A stretch of DNA of 22,972 nucleotides. It comes from a virus. Under the pieces are notes generated by a model. That model was not told where the DNA came from, did no database searches, and saw only the letters and a list, made by a program, of their open reading frames with translations. Below, one piece after another: positions 14,401-21,359 of this stretch. How positions within the stretch are numbered: position 1 is the stretch's first letter; every line of letters starts with the position of its first letter. A program made the position numbers and the translations under genes. The stretch covers positions 1 to 22,972 of the IMG/VR virus record IMGVR_UViG_3300028829_003279. The stretch is one strand, 5' to 3'.

Positions 14401-16534
14401 CTGGGTCTTGCTCGTATGCATCCAAAGCATCAAAAGCTTCTGGTGAGATGCTGGCAAAGTCCTGACCGTCAGACCACATGCTCTCACTAGTTATGGTGCT
14501 ATCTGGGTCAGCATTGGCAGAACGCTCTGCCGCTTTTACTATGATCTGTTGGACCTGTCTGGATGTGTACTTCTTACCAGTCATCTTCTCTAGCTGGGTA
14601 GCTACGTACCTGATGTACTGCTTGACATGCCTACTAAATGATTTGCGTTTACCACTGGTTACCTCTGCAACCTCGGCGCGAGTCTGATCTGCAATCCACT
14701 CTTCAGCCTGCGACCTTGTTGGTTCATTTCTATAGAATTTTCCACGACCACCTTCAGTCCAAGCCCCTATCTTAGACTTGTTCTGCTTGTAAACTGTATC
14801 CCAAAAAGCTTTGTTCTTTTTTGATGTAACATCGCCAGCCATTCGGCTAAGGCCATGGATGCCTATCTCTTCTGCAACAATTTCTTCAATTGTTCCACCA
14901 ACATCATTAGTTAGTTGGTCAAGGTAGAACTCAACCTTTTGAGATTTACCTGACTTGTTACCGTGCCAGTGTGTACCCTCAGTTTCAGCTACAACACCCG
15001 GACTAATAGTCTTTCTTCCGTCATCTTTTATGCTGATCGGGTAGTTGTTTGGAAGGTTCCTATAGTTTCCAAGGGCTTTAATCAATCGTTGTACATTTGG
15101 GTCATCGAGAGATCGTTTACTCTCCAACCTGATTGTAGCGCCTCTGTCATTAGAGGGCCTAAGTACAGTTACGTCGCCTTTCTTACTGCTAGCTCTTTCT
15201 GTAGTGGTGAAATTACCAACCACCTCACCGGACATTGGAACAACCTCACCTTTACTGGTTGTGAAGGATTTATCCCACGCCGATGGAGAGGTGCGGTAAG
15301 GCGGGTATGTTTCAGCCTCCTGCGTTGTGGGTTCGTAGTTTACAGGCGCAGTAGTTTCTGCTTGCGGTATAGTTGCAGGCTCTCTAGATAGTTCTGGGTT
15401 AATAGTGGGGATGGCGCCCTCAACATTTTCAAGTCCCGCCTGAGTAGGTGGAACCATATCTTGTTGAATCTGCTCTTGCTCTGCTATAGCTTGCTCTAAT
15501 TGAGCCTGCCTATCAGCCATTACATCAGGAGCAGATCGAGGCTGTTGTGCCGGTGAAACTTGAGCCTGTTGATCTTGGCCTTGGGCCATCTCATTAGGGT
15601 TGGCGTTTGCCTCAGGAGTAAATGGGGATTGGTTTGCGGTAGCGGCAGATTGATTTAGATTAGAGACTGTAGAGGCCACACCTTGTACCACAGCCTGAGG
15701 TCCTACTGCTACTGCCTCTGCAAGACCCGCATCTAAAATGTCCATCTGAGGTTGCGACTGGGTGCCAAACTTAGTGGCAAACTCTTCCAGACCACCCTGC
15801 GTGAATTCTGTGCCAAGCTCAGTACCTACTGCGGTTCCAACACCTGCGGCACCCTTTAGCTTTCCTGTGAATGGTAACTTAGCGGCAAATCTATCAAGCG
15901 TTATATTAGCTAACGCTGATGGAGCGGCGGCACCGTACTGAGCAAGAGTGGGGTCTACACCTTCAGGCACTCCGTCAGCTCTAGCGCGGGCCTGAGCAAC
16001 ACGCTCAAGCTCTGCAATCCCTGCTGGAGCAGTTCCAAGCGCCGCGGCAGTACCTCTAATAACTGGTGTTGCGGCACCACCAACTCCCATTCCGGGAGCC
16101 ATCATAGCAAGGTATCCGAGAGATGCTGGCTGAGAGTCTAGACCATAAAGACCGCCACGCTTGATTGTCTCAAGAATGCCAATGTCTTCCTCCTTCACAT
16201 CTTCCCAATCGTACCGCATCTCAGACCCAAAAGAATTCTCAGCCGTGGCACGTAAAGTGTCAGCGGTTTCCTCGGCACCAAAGAAGTCAAGCAAGTTCCC
16301 AGTTTGATTGAACAGTACATTACTAAAACCTCTTGGGAGGTAGTTAGGATGCACTTGACCAGTGTTGGGGTCGGTAAAATTAAACGACCAAGGGGAGTGG
16401 GTTTGTACGGGGTTTGCGTTATTTAGCGGATTATTGTATTCGCCAGTTGAGACAGGAGTTGCAGAATTTAGAGGGTTATCCGGTGCGCTAGAGTTCCATC
16501 CGCTAACCGGCTTCGCCTTCGAGAGTGGGTTCAT
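8411..16534 (-). CDS. Giant polyvalent internal virion (ejection) protein with ART-like domain
   Basis: 2707 residues. Layout: three NPLxxAxPV repeats (2-43); a Gly/Ala-rich hydrophobic stretch (136-290) that could insert in membranes; a Gln/Pro-rich linker (300-410); a degenerate zincin-like motif EEIGIHGL (555-562); a possible second enzymatic segment from HWTN (744). An ADP-ribosyltransferase-like domain (about 1060-1210) has Arg1069 (YRG), SFS (1136-1138) and E-G-E (1197-1199). A charged helix follows (1395-1585). The C-terminal domain includes LNPPTIMRNVMSNMVL (2251-2266), typical of large phage polyvalent proteins as I recall them, and a hydrophobic segment near 2400-2445. Position after tail and small internal-protein-like genes matches T7 gp16-type ejection proteins. 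The ribosome site is weak and it starts 4 bases after the upstream stop. The enzymatic roles are inferred. Confidence 0.8.
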   Translation of the reverse strand: MNPLSKAKPVSGWNSSAPDNPLNSATPVSTGEYNNPLNNANPVQTHSPWSFNFTDPNTGQVHPNYLPRGFSNVLFNQTGNLLDFFGAEETADTLRATAENSFGSEMRYDWEDVKEEDIGILETIKRGGLYGLDSQPASLGYLAMMAPGMGVGGAATPVIRGTAAALGTAPAGIAELERVAQARARADGVPEGVDPTLAQYGAAAPSALANITLDRFAAKLPFTGKLKGAAGVGTAVGTELGTEFTQGGLEEFATKFGTQSQPQMDILDAGLAEAVAVGPQAVVQGVASTVSNLNQSAATANQSPFTPEANANPNEMAQGQDQQAQVSPAQQPRSAPDVMADRQAQLEQAIAEQEQIQQDMVPPTQAGLENVEGAIPTINPELSREPATIPQAETTAPVNYEPTTQEAETYPPYRTSPSAWDKSFTTSKGEVVPMSGEVVGNFTTTERASSKKGDVTVLRPSNDRGATIRLESKRSLDDPNVQRLIKALGNYRNLPNNYPISIKDDGRKTISPGVVAETEGTHWHGNKSGKSQKVEFYLDQLTNDVGGTIEEIVAEEIGIHGLSRMAGDVTSKKNKAFWDTVYKQNKSKIGAWTEGGRGKFYRNEPTRSQAEEWIADQTRAEVAEVTSGKRKSFSRHVKQYIRYVATQLEKMTGKKYTSRQVQQIIVKAAERSANADPDSTITSESMWSDGQDFASISPEAFDALDAYEQDPDNKDAQEMYSKTVGDVRQGWPQPDQVKSNYLTHWTNSPLKGFKGFKFQGATHFAIKDGKYKEAELSKTMTDNVAATFTYIQQQLSKYPGKFEAVFERPDRLKKSDGLMRNSVYVKIRRKGDTSTYFNFRVSDHVEDMSQRFRNNDPVTINLSNAQLKKFDDADKAKVDAGFKMLLDDNLYKISNLQAAIDFQINDGFYAKPLSTTLKIPNSNKPNYAPAKEIFDEGGVGRLRFVRPEGITPLDLAGLKDQGSNTLVLGTFSYADLFNGKVKVERGVLESLYWGTVEGNKRNPTKMPEPVDVDESVAMYSYSKGDVNWVGPDSSFDVGTHSNMPEISTKEFKKAVNKVHKNPDYHRIYRGVADYISDGDTDALTDSVESQRNYAEYHSDVEQTLDELGMIKDGKVTALRVERYFGDGWQEGQGVASFSIFPDWGMMVNRLGLAVGKQGQRGAMEEPEIRARNSRPPQELLIREIPVESILAFGEYMEGEIIVDTDLVSMLSVQGDRLKKIKLTPAETNFFKGILGNKTNISTTGGKAVSNYQGDAAELKDAAPSVEYSDGHIYISEGDIDGLGKYIDEVVTLRESDRLPPRFYNDKFMKSVYLDDGVEMNSVAWNPIAKKKQAKANAQFNQAQSKKREKKDMDSLSKAAKSGTIGMPKGMKPMEDDGTEMYSLSGAGQNLTPQEEESLREEGAKYRDRLRLEHEREIKKRAEKDRAREFAIATKKEAAKVEAEKQVQLRKEWQQKQIEKRREERQAKIQAGLAKEQEKRKAKFAEEDSAAERKKLQEEKLQELRTKEIEARIKHQGDEDWNKYGFKVEDDVPVPEDLEIEGYGEYEKKKTPSERRMLKKKANEYQTEKDKKHIKDMKRRQAKYKESGFETEIDHATAVKAEPIIMSEEQAESLGYTLNEKGQVMNTFEGTIGYGLPLRPVFAFNNEANLFLISKEDNQKKGNKFLQDADVSEIYDGIEMWSAKPDTRTPYQKKYGAPETIKDINWFAREDGEPFRPRHLVNFFVGKGEIVPDSIKNKVNDAMYGINDNLIEKYGIDLTSLSITGLTGLQSQNLYLEKRYEMFGKYLKSANFASQVYQIFGGKSNKEYHSAVFDYLTGVIQRDQLKAPADVVAMAVKLKNQIDSNAQQLIRQGALSQEALEGGNNYLPRMYLKHVLGKENYNSLSGGGSMSNQNYLKKRVLKKAGDKIATGKVIGPDGKAYDMSELMGKEALEKSNKRLKLWEIKRDEWLENNYDSYNSEISKATSKARTQKAKKNAPYKEPTNSEINDTELTKEESQKINDQVEAKLMPASLLQKNKPKTSPINISKEEATKALKDPSNKDWKKEYHTVTKEEAVDDDNVREIMGEIVDPGYLGATTVSNVGRDIATADFLTEISQAGNAWILEKSVINVALKKDDKGVTRMVEADGGKKVSSVWLKREASIMAEREASGHMTQEAIANSKAVREDMVTIANRMEEEMRNPLPEDKKAFDKKLKQYRQVPNSPKYGVLAGMYIDKRIYNDLFSKHNSGQGNKYWKAAEQMHGWWKIARVPLNPPTIMRNVMSNMVLMTLDGMSPYEIGKYVVQSFNIMRAQKGPAWDAAQKYGIQLQTFSNQEMGVISKEFRNMAADNPKWKQNFWAIAKVVSKATDFYGHVETWQKIAVIQRHLDEGATDWEAVQRAQDALFDYSLLNAGAKAFRKVPIGAPFLSFSLLSFRRMGQVVSKNPLRLLPWYLMTQAMWSASALVMGVDDDDLDDLHDSLPEYLSSKPSVLLIPLPMRDAEGRVQFVDISYTHPFGIHWEMIKQFMDGDIDELAQTMGIMGAPLLQLGIAMVTGEDPFTKKEITSDGYPISRKIMDRFNYLWRQTMPTMLTWGENSASPLYKMYEAATGIVGTSKLNYGEAKHSMGQALARMVGINTYGVDPELTAIKNVQIMQYQMADLDAAYKRDIRGVMAQANSAEPGSKKERKWLDKADKLIAEYTIQKMALAGDMQEMMDLSEIHPNLRIKDMK

Positions 16535-16538
16535 ATTA

Positions 16539-17429
16539 TTATTGTTTTATTCCAAACTTATCCATAACTTGTTGCACAGTCATTTCATTTGTGAGTGCAT
16601 AATTAGCTATATCTTGACCAGACACTTGTATACCATCTGCGGTTAGGTAAGTTCCTTCCATACTAGGACCATTCTCAACCGCCGCTTGACCAAGAGCTGA
16701 GTTTGGGGTGATATTGCCCCGACCATCAACTGTTGCTTCACTACTGTTGCTACCCTTATCTATCATAACGCCCCCTATACCCATTGGGTTTTGCATGACG
16801 GATGTAGTGTTACCCCACTGAGAAACCGCGTTCAGCTCGGCCTGCTCCGGTGAATAGCCCTTCTTGATATAGTAATCCGTGAAAATTCGGATCGCCTCTT
16901 CTGCTGTTGTCTCCTCCTTTACTAAGGATTGCAAATACTGTTTCTCTTGGAGTTCATAAGTTTTTTCCCAATTGGACTGACTTTGCGCAGTGTCCTCCAC
17001 AGATTTATCATGCATTCTATCTTGGTGCAATTTGCTCTGGCTAAACTGGTCTTTCTGTAAACCAAACTGACCCTCTTGTATACCTAAACTCTTATCCTGC
17101 CTGCCTTCAGCGCGATCAGCTCTACCATCGTTAATGGTATCGCGTCTATCCCTATAAGCGTGATCTTCTGTGCGATTTTTTGCGGCTAACTTTATGACGT
17201 TTTCGTTTGCTTCATTTTGGTAGGCAAGCTGTTCCTGATCAGCATTGAACTTGGTTTCCCAATTTTCCTGACCCTGAATGTCTAAACGGTTTTGACGATC
17301 CATACCCTGCTGGTACTGCCTATCCTGTATTCGCTGACCACTGTAGTTTACATATGAGTCAGCCATGCCCTTAGCTAGAGCGGCGATTGCCAATGGTGTG
17401 TTGCTTGCTTCTTTAATTGTGATTGCCAT
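16539..17429 (-). CDS. Internal virion-like protein, Gln/Asp-rich helical
   Basis: A 296-residue protein from ATG 17427-17429, two bases after the preceding stop. After a short hydrophobic start (TPLAIAALAKGM) residues 30-165 are a continuous polar helix rich in Gln, Asp, Arg and Asn (DRQYQQGMDRQNRLDIQGQ, then EGQFGLQKDQFSQSK), likely a long coiled coil. The C-terminal 100 residues are globular-looking, with GYSPEQAELNAVSQWGN and a final EMTVQQVMDKFGIKQ. Composition and place just before the giant gene fit a podovirus internal-core/ejection protein (T7 gp15-like position). The homology itself is not established. Confidence 0.7.
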   Translation of the reverse strand: MAITIKEASNTPLAIAALAKGMADSYVNYSGQRIQDRQYQQGMDRQNRLDIQGQENWETKFNADQEQLAYQNEANENVIKLAAKNRTEDHAYRDRRDTINDGRADRAEGRQDKSLGIQEGQFGLQKDQFSQSKLHQDRMHDKSVEDTAQSQSNWEKTYELQEKQYLQSLVKEETTAEEAIRIFTDYYIKKGYSPEQAELNAVSQWGNTTSVMQNPMGIGGVMIDKGSNSSEATVDGRGNITPNSALGQAAVENGPSMEGTYLTADGIQVSGQDIANYALTNEMTVQQVMDKFGIKQ

Positions 17430-17431
17430 TT

Positions 17432-18253
17432 CTATTTACCCCAACGTTGCCATTGGTTATACATGTTTCCACCGCTACTAAGGATTGACCCAAGAGCTGA
17501 TGCCCAGTTACCTTTGTTGTCTACTTCAATTTCCATGTCAGGCTCTTGCGGCATACCTGATGTATCCCTTGGCCCAGACGGAGCTCTTGGAGGAGCGTAA
17601 CCAAGGCGTCGTTGCCTAAGGTCACCCATCTTTGTAATGTAGTCCTTAGCTCTTTCACCGCTTGAGCCTATAACACCCATCTGCATTCCAGCCTTATCTT
17701 CTCCATCCCGCATTCTGGTGACGCCTGTTAATCCAGCCATCCTTTCTGAGTTAGCGTTAGCTTTTTCGTTTGCGCCTTCCATTGCCGCATTAGCCGCCTC
17801 TTGGAATGAGCTACTTCCAGCAGTTACTTCGCCTTGTTCTGCTTGCGCTTGCTCAAGGACTGCCGCTTGTTCTTCGTTTGCTTCTGCTGTGTTGGTGTCG
17901 ATTGCTTCTTGGGCTTGTTCCGGTCCGAACGCCGCAACTTGCTCCATAAAGTCTTGACCCATTTGCTGATCGTGTGCATATAATTCATCCATTGTTGCGC
18001 CCTGATCTTTGAGCATTGCTAGCTCTCGATCGCGCTGTGCTTGCCATTCAGCCATAGCTGAACCGTGAGCGGCCTGCGCTTGGGCATCGTTGTAGGCCTG
18101 CATATCCGTGTTATACTTATCCATGGCGGCGTTAGCCTCATCCATGGCGGCATTGTTTGCCTTATCTTGTTTATGCTTACCATAGGCATTTAGTCCCATG
18201 CCTAGCAGGTTTGCTCCAAACCCCCATCCGGAGGCGTTACCCCACATACTCAT
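17432..18253 (-). CDS. Internal virion-like protein, Ala/Gln-rich
   Basis: A 273-residue protein. I start it at ATG 18251-18253, one base after the previous stop, giving MSMWGNASGWGFGANLLGMG; a GTG start at 18292 would overlap the previous gene by 38 bases. The opening is a short amphipathic or membrane-active stretch. A long Ala/Gln/Glu-rich helix follows (about 30-190, e.g. NAAMDEANAAMDKYNTDMQA), then a Pro-rich linker (APPRAPSGPRDTSG) and a short end. This layout resembles T7 gp14-type internal proteins that form part of the ejection channel. Role inferred from composition and gene order. Confidence 0.7.
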   Translation of the reverse strand: MSMWGNASGWGFGANLLGMGLNAYGKHKQDKANNAAMDEANAAMDKYNTDMQAYNDAQAQAAHGSAMAEWQAQRDRELAMLKDQGATMDELYAHDQQMGQDFMEQVAAFGPEQAQEAIDTNTAEANEEQAAVLEQAQAEQGEVTAGSSSFQEAANAAMEGANEKANANSERMAGLTGVTRMRDGEDKAGMQMGVIGSSGERAKDYITKMGDLRQRRLGYAPPRAPSGPRDTSGMPQEPDMEIEVDNKGNWASALGSILSSGGNMYNQWQRWGK

Positions 18254-18254
18254 A

Positions 18255-19040
18255 TCAATAGCCCCACGGGTTTTTCTGCTTGCTTGCCCCACCTATACCA
18301 CCAAGCAAGTTAGTGAACTGATTTCCTACACCTGCGTTAAGGCTGGTCATTGATGTGCTCTGACCAACACTTGATCGAGGCGCATAAGATGAGTTGTACT
18401 GGCCTGCCGCAGACATCTGTAAAAGATTGTTGCGTTGCTGGTTATCCTGTTGCTTTAGGCTTTGAGCTGAATCAGTTGCTCCAGATCGCAGGTTTGTTAA
18501 ACCTTTCTGATACATCTCTTCTAAGTTTGCATTTGAGTCCGCGTTTACTGAGCCACCTTGGTTGCCTGATCTAGCTAAAGCAAAGTTTGTTTGGTTTCTG
18601 GCTTGGTCGGCGTTCTCATCGAAAGATGTAACATTGTGATCGTACAGATCGTTGCCGTACTGGTCAAACTGTTTAGCTCGCTCGTCATACATTGAGTTAA
18701 TCGAGCTATTGTTTTTCTTCATTTCAGCTTTGCGTTTAGCTTCAGCATCTTTAGCCGCTTGCTCTTGCCTACGCATCTCTTCCATGTACGGATCGGTGCC
18801 ACCACCGCCACCACCGCCACCACCACCGCCACCACCGCCACCACCGCCAGATTGACTATTTGAATAGTCATTAAAGCGTTGCTGACCACCCGGGGATTGG
18901 GCGTGCATTGCGCCGTACTCGGACATGGTGACGCCTTTATTTGCCCAGTTCTGCTGATAGTCTTGCATCAGGTCTGGGTAAGCCAGCGTGTATTGTTCGT
19001 AGAATGGGTCCGTTTCCCCAAGGGTTCCATTGTTAGCCAT
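18255..19040 (-). CDS. Structural protein with 17-residue poly-Gly tract
   Basis: A 261-residue protein from ATG 19038-19040, with CAGGTG upstream. Residues 12-57 include DPFYEQYTLAYPDL and then TMSEYGAMHAQSPGGQQRF. This matches a small helical motif (YPD ... HY/HA ... G ... R) that recurs in phage structural and bacterial surface proteins. Residues 65-81 are seventeen consecutive Gly. The rest is Gln/Asn/Ser-rich helix (MEEMRRQEQAAKDAEAKRKA, then NLEEMYQKGLTNLRSGA). It lies between the tail-nozzle-like protein and the internal proteins, so a head-tail or internal virion role is likely. Confidence 0.72.
   Translation of the reverse strand: MANNGTLGETDPFYEQYTLAYPDLMQDYQQNWANKGVTMSEYGAMHAQSPGGQQRFNDYSNSQSGGGGGGGGGGGGGGGGGTDPYMEEMRRQEQAAKDAEAKRKAEMKKNNSSINSMYDERAKQFDQYGNDLYDHNVTSFDENADQARNQTNFALARSGNQGGSVNADSNANLEEMYQKGLTNLRSGATDSAQSLKQQDNQQRNNLLQMSAAGQYNSSYAPRSSVGQSTSMTSLNAGVGNQFTNLLGGIGGASKQKNPWGY
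18798..18848 (-). repeat. 9-bp microsatellite (GGTGGTGGC) encoding poly-Gly
   Basis: On the + strand the unit GCCACCACC is repeated, with one unit carrying an extra ACC, to encode 17 Gly on the - strand. Triplet-unit slippage would change linker length without breaking the frame. Confidence 0.9.
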
Positions 19041-19042
19041 TG

Positions 19043-20569
19043 TTAAACACCTGCGTTTGTAGGTTGATATCTGTAGATAAGTGAGTTAATTGATTTTAGT
19101 TCTGAGCCATTGCCCTTTATTCTGGTCGAAAGCGTTGGGGCTAGGATGCCAAGAGGTAGTGTTGGCACTGTTCTTGTGTCGCCAATAATCTGGAATGGTG
19201 AGGTCCTGTCATCGTTGTTGTTAGGGTTTACGCAGTGGTCAATCTCTCCAAATCCTTCCAAGATAACTTCCATGGATTGGAATAGCTTAAACTGCCCTTC
19301 TTGACCAAATGAGTAGAAAGGTGTTTCCATCTCAACGGTAAACTCGGATTCATCTTTGCCGTCTGTCTTGGTATCTTCGTCAAGCCTGTATATAAAGCCC
19401 TCTCCGTTTACGCAATATAAGTTTTCGGCAAGGTGTGCCATCTGGTAAAAATCTTGAGAGAAACGATACACAGACCAAGCGTTAAGTTTGTCTCTTTGCG
19501 ACTTGGTTAGAACAAATGTTTCTGTACCCGCTGTTAGCCAATACTGACCTGCTCCGGGAAAGAACTGACCATCCCACCTACCGTCATGATCTTTAATATG
19601 CGACATGATAAGTTTATCGATGGCAGAGCCTACGTCAGAGCCCTTCATATTGCGGTACATTGACTGACCACCAATTGATCGAACACCAACTGGTGCCAGA
19701 AAGTAGATATCTTTGTTTGCAGTTACAATGCTTTGATAATGATCCGTACCAATTCCAGCAACCTGTTCTTCTAATTCATTGCGTGCAGGGTCTGGATCAA
19801 CAGCCCATATCTGGCAAGCGTCCTCATGGAACACAACCAGCCTATTGCTTACAACACCGAGTCCTGTCGCTACAGAGTTGCCGAGGGATCGGTCACCAGT
19901 AGGTAAGAATCCAGCGTCATTGTCCTTGGTCCAGACTGGTACGTTAGACCCGCCTGACACGTAGTTTGCAGTTGCAGAATACCTTACAGTGTCTGCCTGA
20001 CCCATATCACCAGCGCCACCAGTGTCACCTACTGCATAAATCTTTGACTGAGCAATGGCAACCTTTGAGGTGTGAGGGCAACCCGCATCAGCTATCGGAT
20101 TGATAGTGGATGATGTTGCAACTCGCGGATTCTCTATGAAATAGTGCAGTGATCTGCCGTTATCCCACTTGACAGACACGTACATGCCACTCAAGAAACC
20201 CCCAACAAAGTTTACGTATATCGGTTCACTAGATTGAGTTTGCCCTGTCCCGGTGTCCATTGGATCAGCACGGCAAGCTTTAGCGGCATCATAACTAATC
20301 TTATGGCCGAGAACCTGAACTCCGTTGCTCAGTGTTTTTGTAAACGAATTTCCCGACGTAAACGTATGTAATCTTCCGTCAAAAGCGCATAGGTTTTTTA
20401 GGCGTTGTCCAATGTCAAGCTCAAACTTCAAGCCCGGTCTTCTCTCTATGGTTTCCCCTTGCGTGATGTAAGCATTAACCAAGGTCCTCAACGACTCATC
20501 ATTGTCGAGGTTCTTTGGCTTCCTTACATCCAGCCCATCAGAAAAATCATCGAAAGTTTTTACTCTCAT
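19043..20569 (-). CDS. Tail nozzle / stabilisation-like beta-rich protein
   Basis: A 508-residue protein from ATG 20567-20569, overlapping the previous stop by one or two bases. The start FDDFSDGLDVRKPKNL, then LRTLVNAYITQGETIERRPG, is the typical opening of podovirus tail-hub/nozzle and P22 gp10-type DNA-stabilisation proteins (F-x-G-G/D-L ... N-A/L-x-x-x-x-G-x-I-x-x-R-P-G). The middle is beta-rich with propeller-like blades (SKIYAVGDTGG, NRLVVFHEDACQIWAVD, KDIYFLAPVGVRSIGG, LYCVNGEGFIYRLDED). It likely closes the portal-tail channel after packaging. Which of the P22 gp10 or T7 gp12 relationships is closer cannot be told by eye. Confidence 0.72.
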   Translation of the reverse strand: MRVKTFDDFSDGLDVRKPKNLDNDESLRTLVNAYITQGETIERRPGLKFELDIGQRLKNLCAFDGRLHTFTSGNSFTKTLSNGVQVLGHKISYDAAKACRADPMDTGTGQTQSSEPIYVNFVGGFLSGMYVSVKWDNGRSLHYFIENPRVATSSTINPIADAGCPHTSKVAIAQSKIYAVGDTGGAGDMGQADTVRYSATANYVSGGSNVPVWTKDNDAGFLPTGDRSLGNSVATGLGVVSNRLVVFHEDACQIWAVDPDPARNELEEQVAGIGTDHYQSIVTANKDIYFLAPVGVRSIGGQSMYRNMKGSDVGSAIDKLIMSHIKDHDGRWDGQFFPGAGQYWLTAGTETFVLTKSQRDKLNAWSVYRFSQDFYQMAHLAENLYCVNGEGFIYRLDEDTKTDGKDESEFTVEMETPFYSFGQEGQFKLFQSMEVILEGFGEIDHCVNPNNNDDRTSPFQIIGDTRTVPTLPLGILAPTLSTRIKGNGSELKSINSLIYRYQPTNAGV

Positions 20570-21357
20570 TAGAAGTTTTGTGGTCCGCTAAAGTTTCCGG
20601 GATTGCCCCGCATATACTGTCCGTTAGCCGCCGCATTCTTGATCTGATCTCTCTGGGCGTTTTGTTGCTTTTGATGCTTCTTCTGCTTGCTACGTTTTAT
20701 GAGGTGCTTGACGCCAAATGCCGCCGCGCCTGCCGCTGGCATAGCCCATGCTGGAGCACCGCTAATTGCCGCGCCCACTTTGCCACCCTTGCCTAGCAGT
20801 TTGTTTGTCATTCCACCGGGCTTAAACATTTCGCCAATACTGTATCCACCCTTGCTCATTGGCTTAAACCTTCTGGCAATGTCTCCAATATTAGAGGCAA
20901 TCCCCGCGCCTTTAGTCATGCTGAATCCACCCTGACCGCCATTTCTAGGATCAAACATTGTTGAGCGATCACGAACACCGCCGGGCATTTGCATTGGCCC
21001 CTGCTGACCGCCACCCCAGCTAGGAGCCGCATAAGCCCCTGAAAACTGTTGTCCGCCGCCGCCCTGCTGGCCACCGCCCCAACTAGGAGGCGCATAAGCA
21101 CCTGAAAACTGTTGTCCACCACCACCACCATCCCAGCTAGGAGGCGCATAAGCACCTGAAAACTGTTGTCCGCCGCCGCCGCCTTGTTGACCACCGCCCC
21201 AGCTAGGAGGTGCATAAGCCCCTGAAAACTGTTGCCCGCCGCCGCCGCCATCCCAGCTAGGAGGCTGATACGCACTACCAAGCTGAGAGAATGGGTTCAT
21301 TTTAGGAGCGTACCCGCTACCATCAAAATTGTTCCAACCGTCGAATGATTGCGCCAT
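20569..21357 (-). CDS. Gly/Gln-rich tandem-repeat structural protein
   Basis: A 262-residue protein from ATG 21355-21357, with AGAGGAT upstream. Residues 28-120 hold five copies of a unit starting AY-(Q/A)-(P/A)-P-S-W followed by Gly and Gln runs, alternating a short form (SWDGGGGGQQF) and a long form (SWGGGQQGGGGGQQF). Then come MPGGVRDRSTMFDPRNGG, an Ala-rich hydrophobic stretch near 195-215 (APAWAMPAAGAAAFGVKHL) and a strongly basic segment (KRSKQKKHQKQQ). It looks like a low-complexity virion protein. The hydrophobic plus basic end could contact membrane or DNA. No family recognised. Confidence 0.72.
   Translation of the reverse strand: MAQSFDGWNNFDGSGYAPKMNPFSQLGSAYQPPSWDGGGGGQQFSGAYAPPSWGGGQQGGGGGQQFSGAYAPPSWDGGGGGQQFSGAYAPPSWGGGQQGGGGQQFSGAYAAPSWGGGQQGPMQMPGGVRDRSTMFDPRNGGQGGFSMTKGAGIASNIGDIARRFKPMSKGGYSIGEMFKPGGMTNKLLGKGGKVGAAISGAPAWAMPAAGAAAFGVKHLIKRSKQKKHQKQQNAQRDQIKNAAANGQYMRGNPGNFSGPQNF
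20998..21276 (-). repeat. Coding tandem repeat, five units of 18-22 codons
   Basis: Five near-identical blocks on the + strand share CCCAGCTAGGAG and CCTGAAAACTGTTG. Short and long units alternate, so the array probably grew by duplication of a two-unit block of about 40 codons. All length changes are in frame. Confidence 0.88.
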
Positions 21358-21359
21358 GA

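Noticed and set aside
20998-21276. Regularly spaced repeats that might suggest a CRISPR array
   Set aside because: The units are contiguous, in frame and translate to a coherent Gly/Gln-rich protein; there are no unique spacers and no cas genes.
20916-21281. 121-residue frame overlapping the Gly/Gln-rich repeat gene on the same strand
   Set aside because: It is the shifted reading of the tandem repeat (repeating NSFQVLMRLLAG), with no independent start signal.
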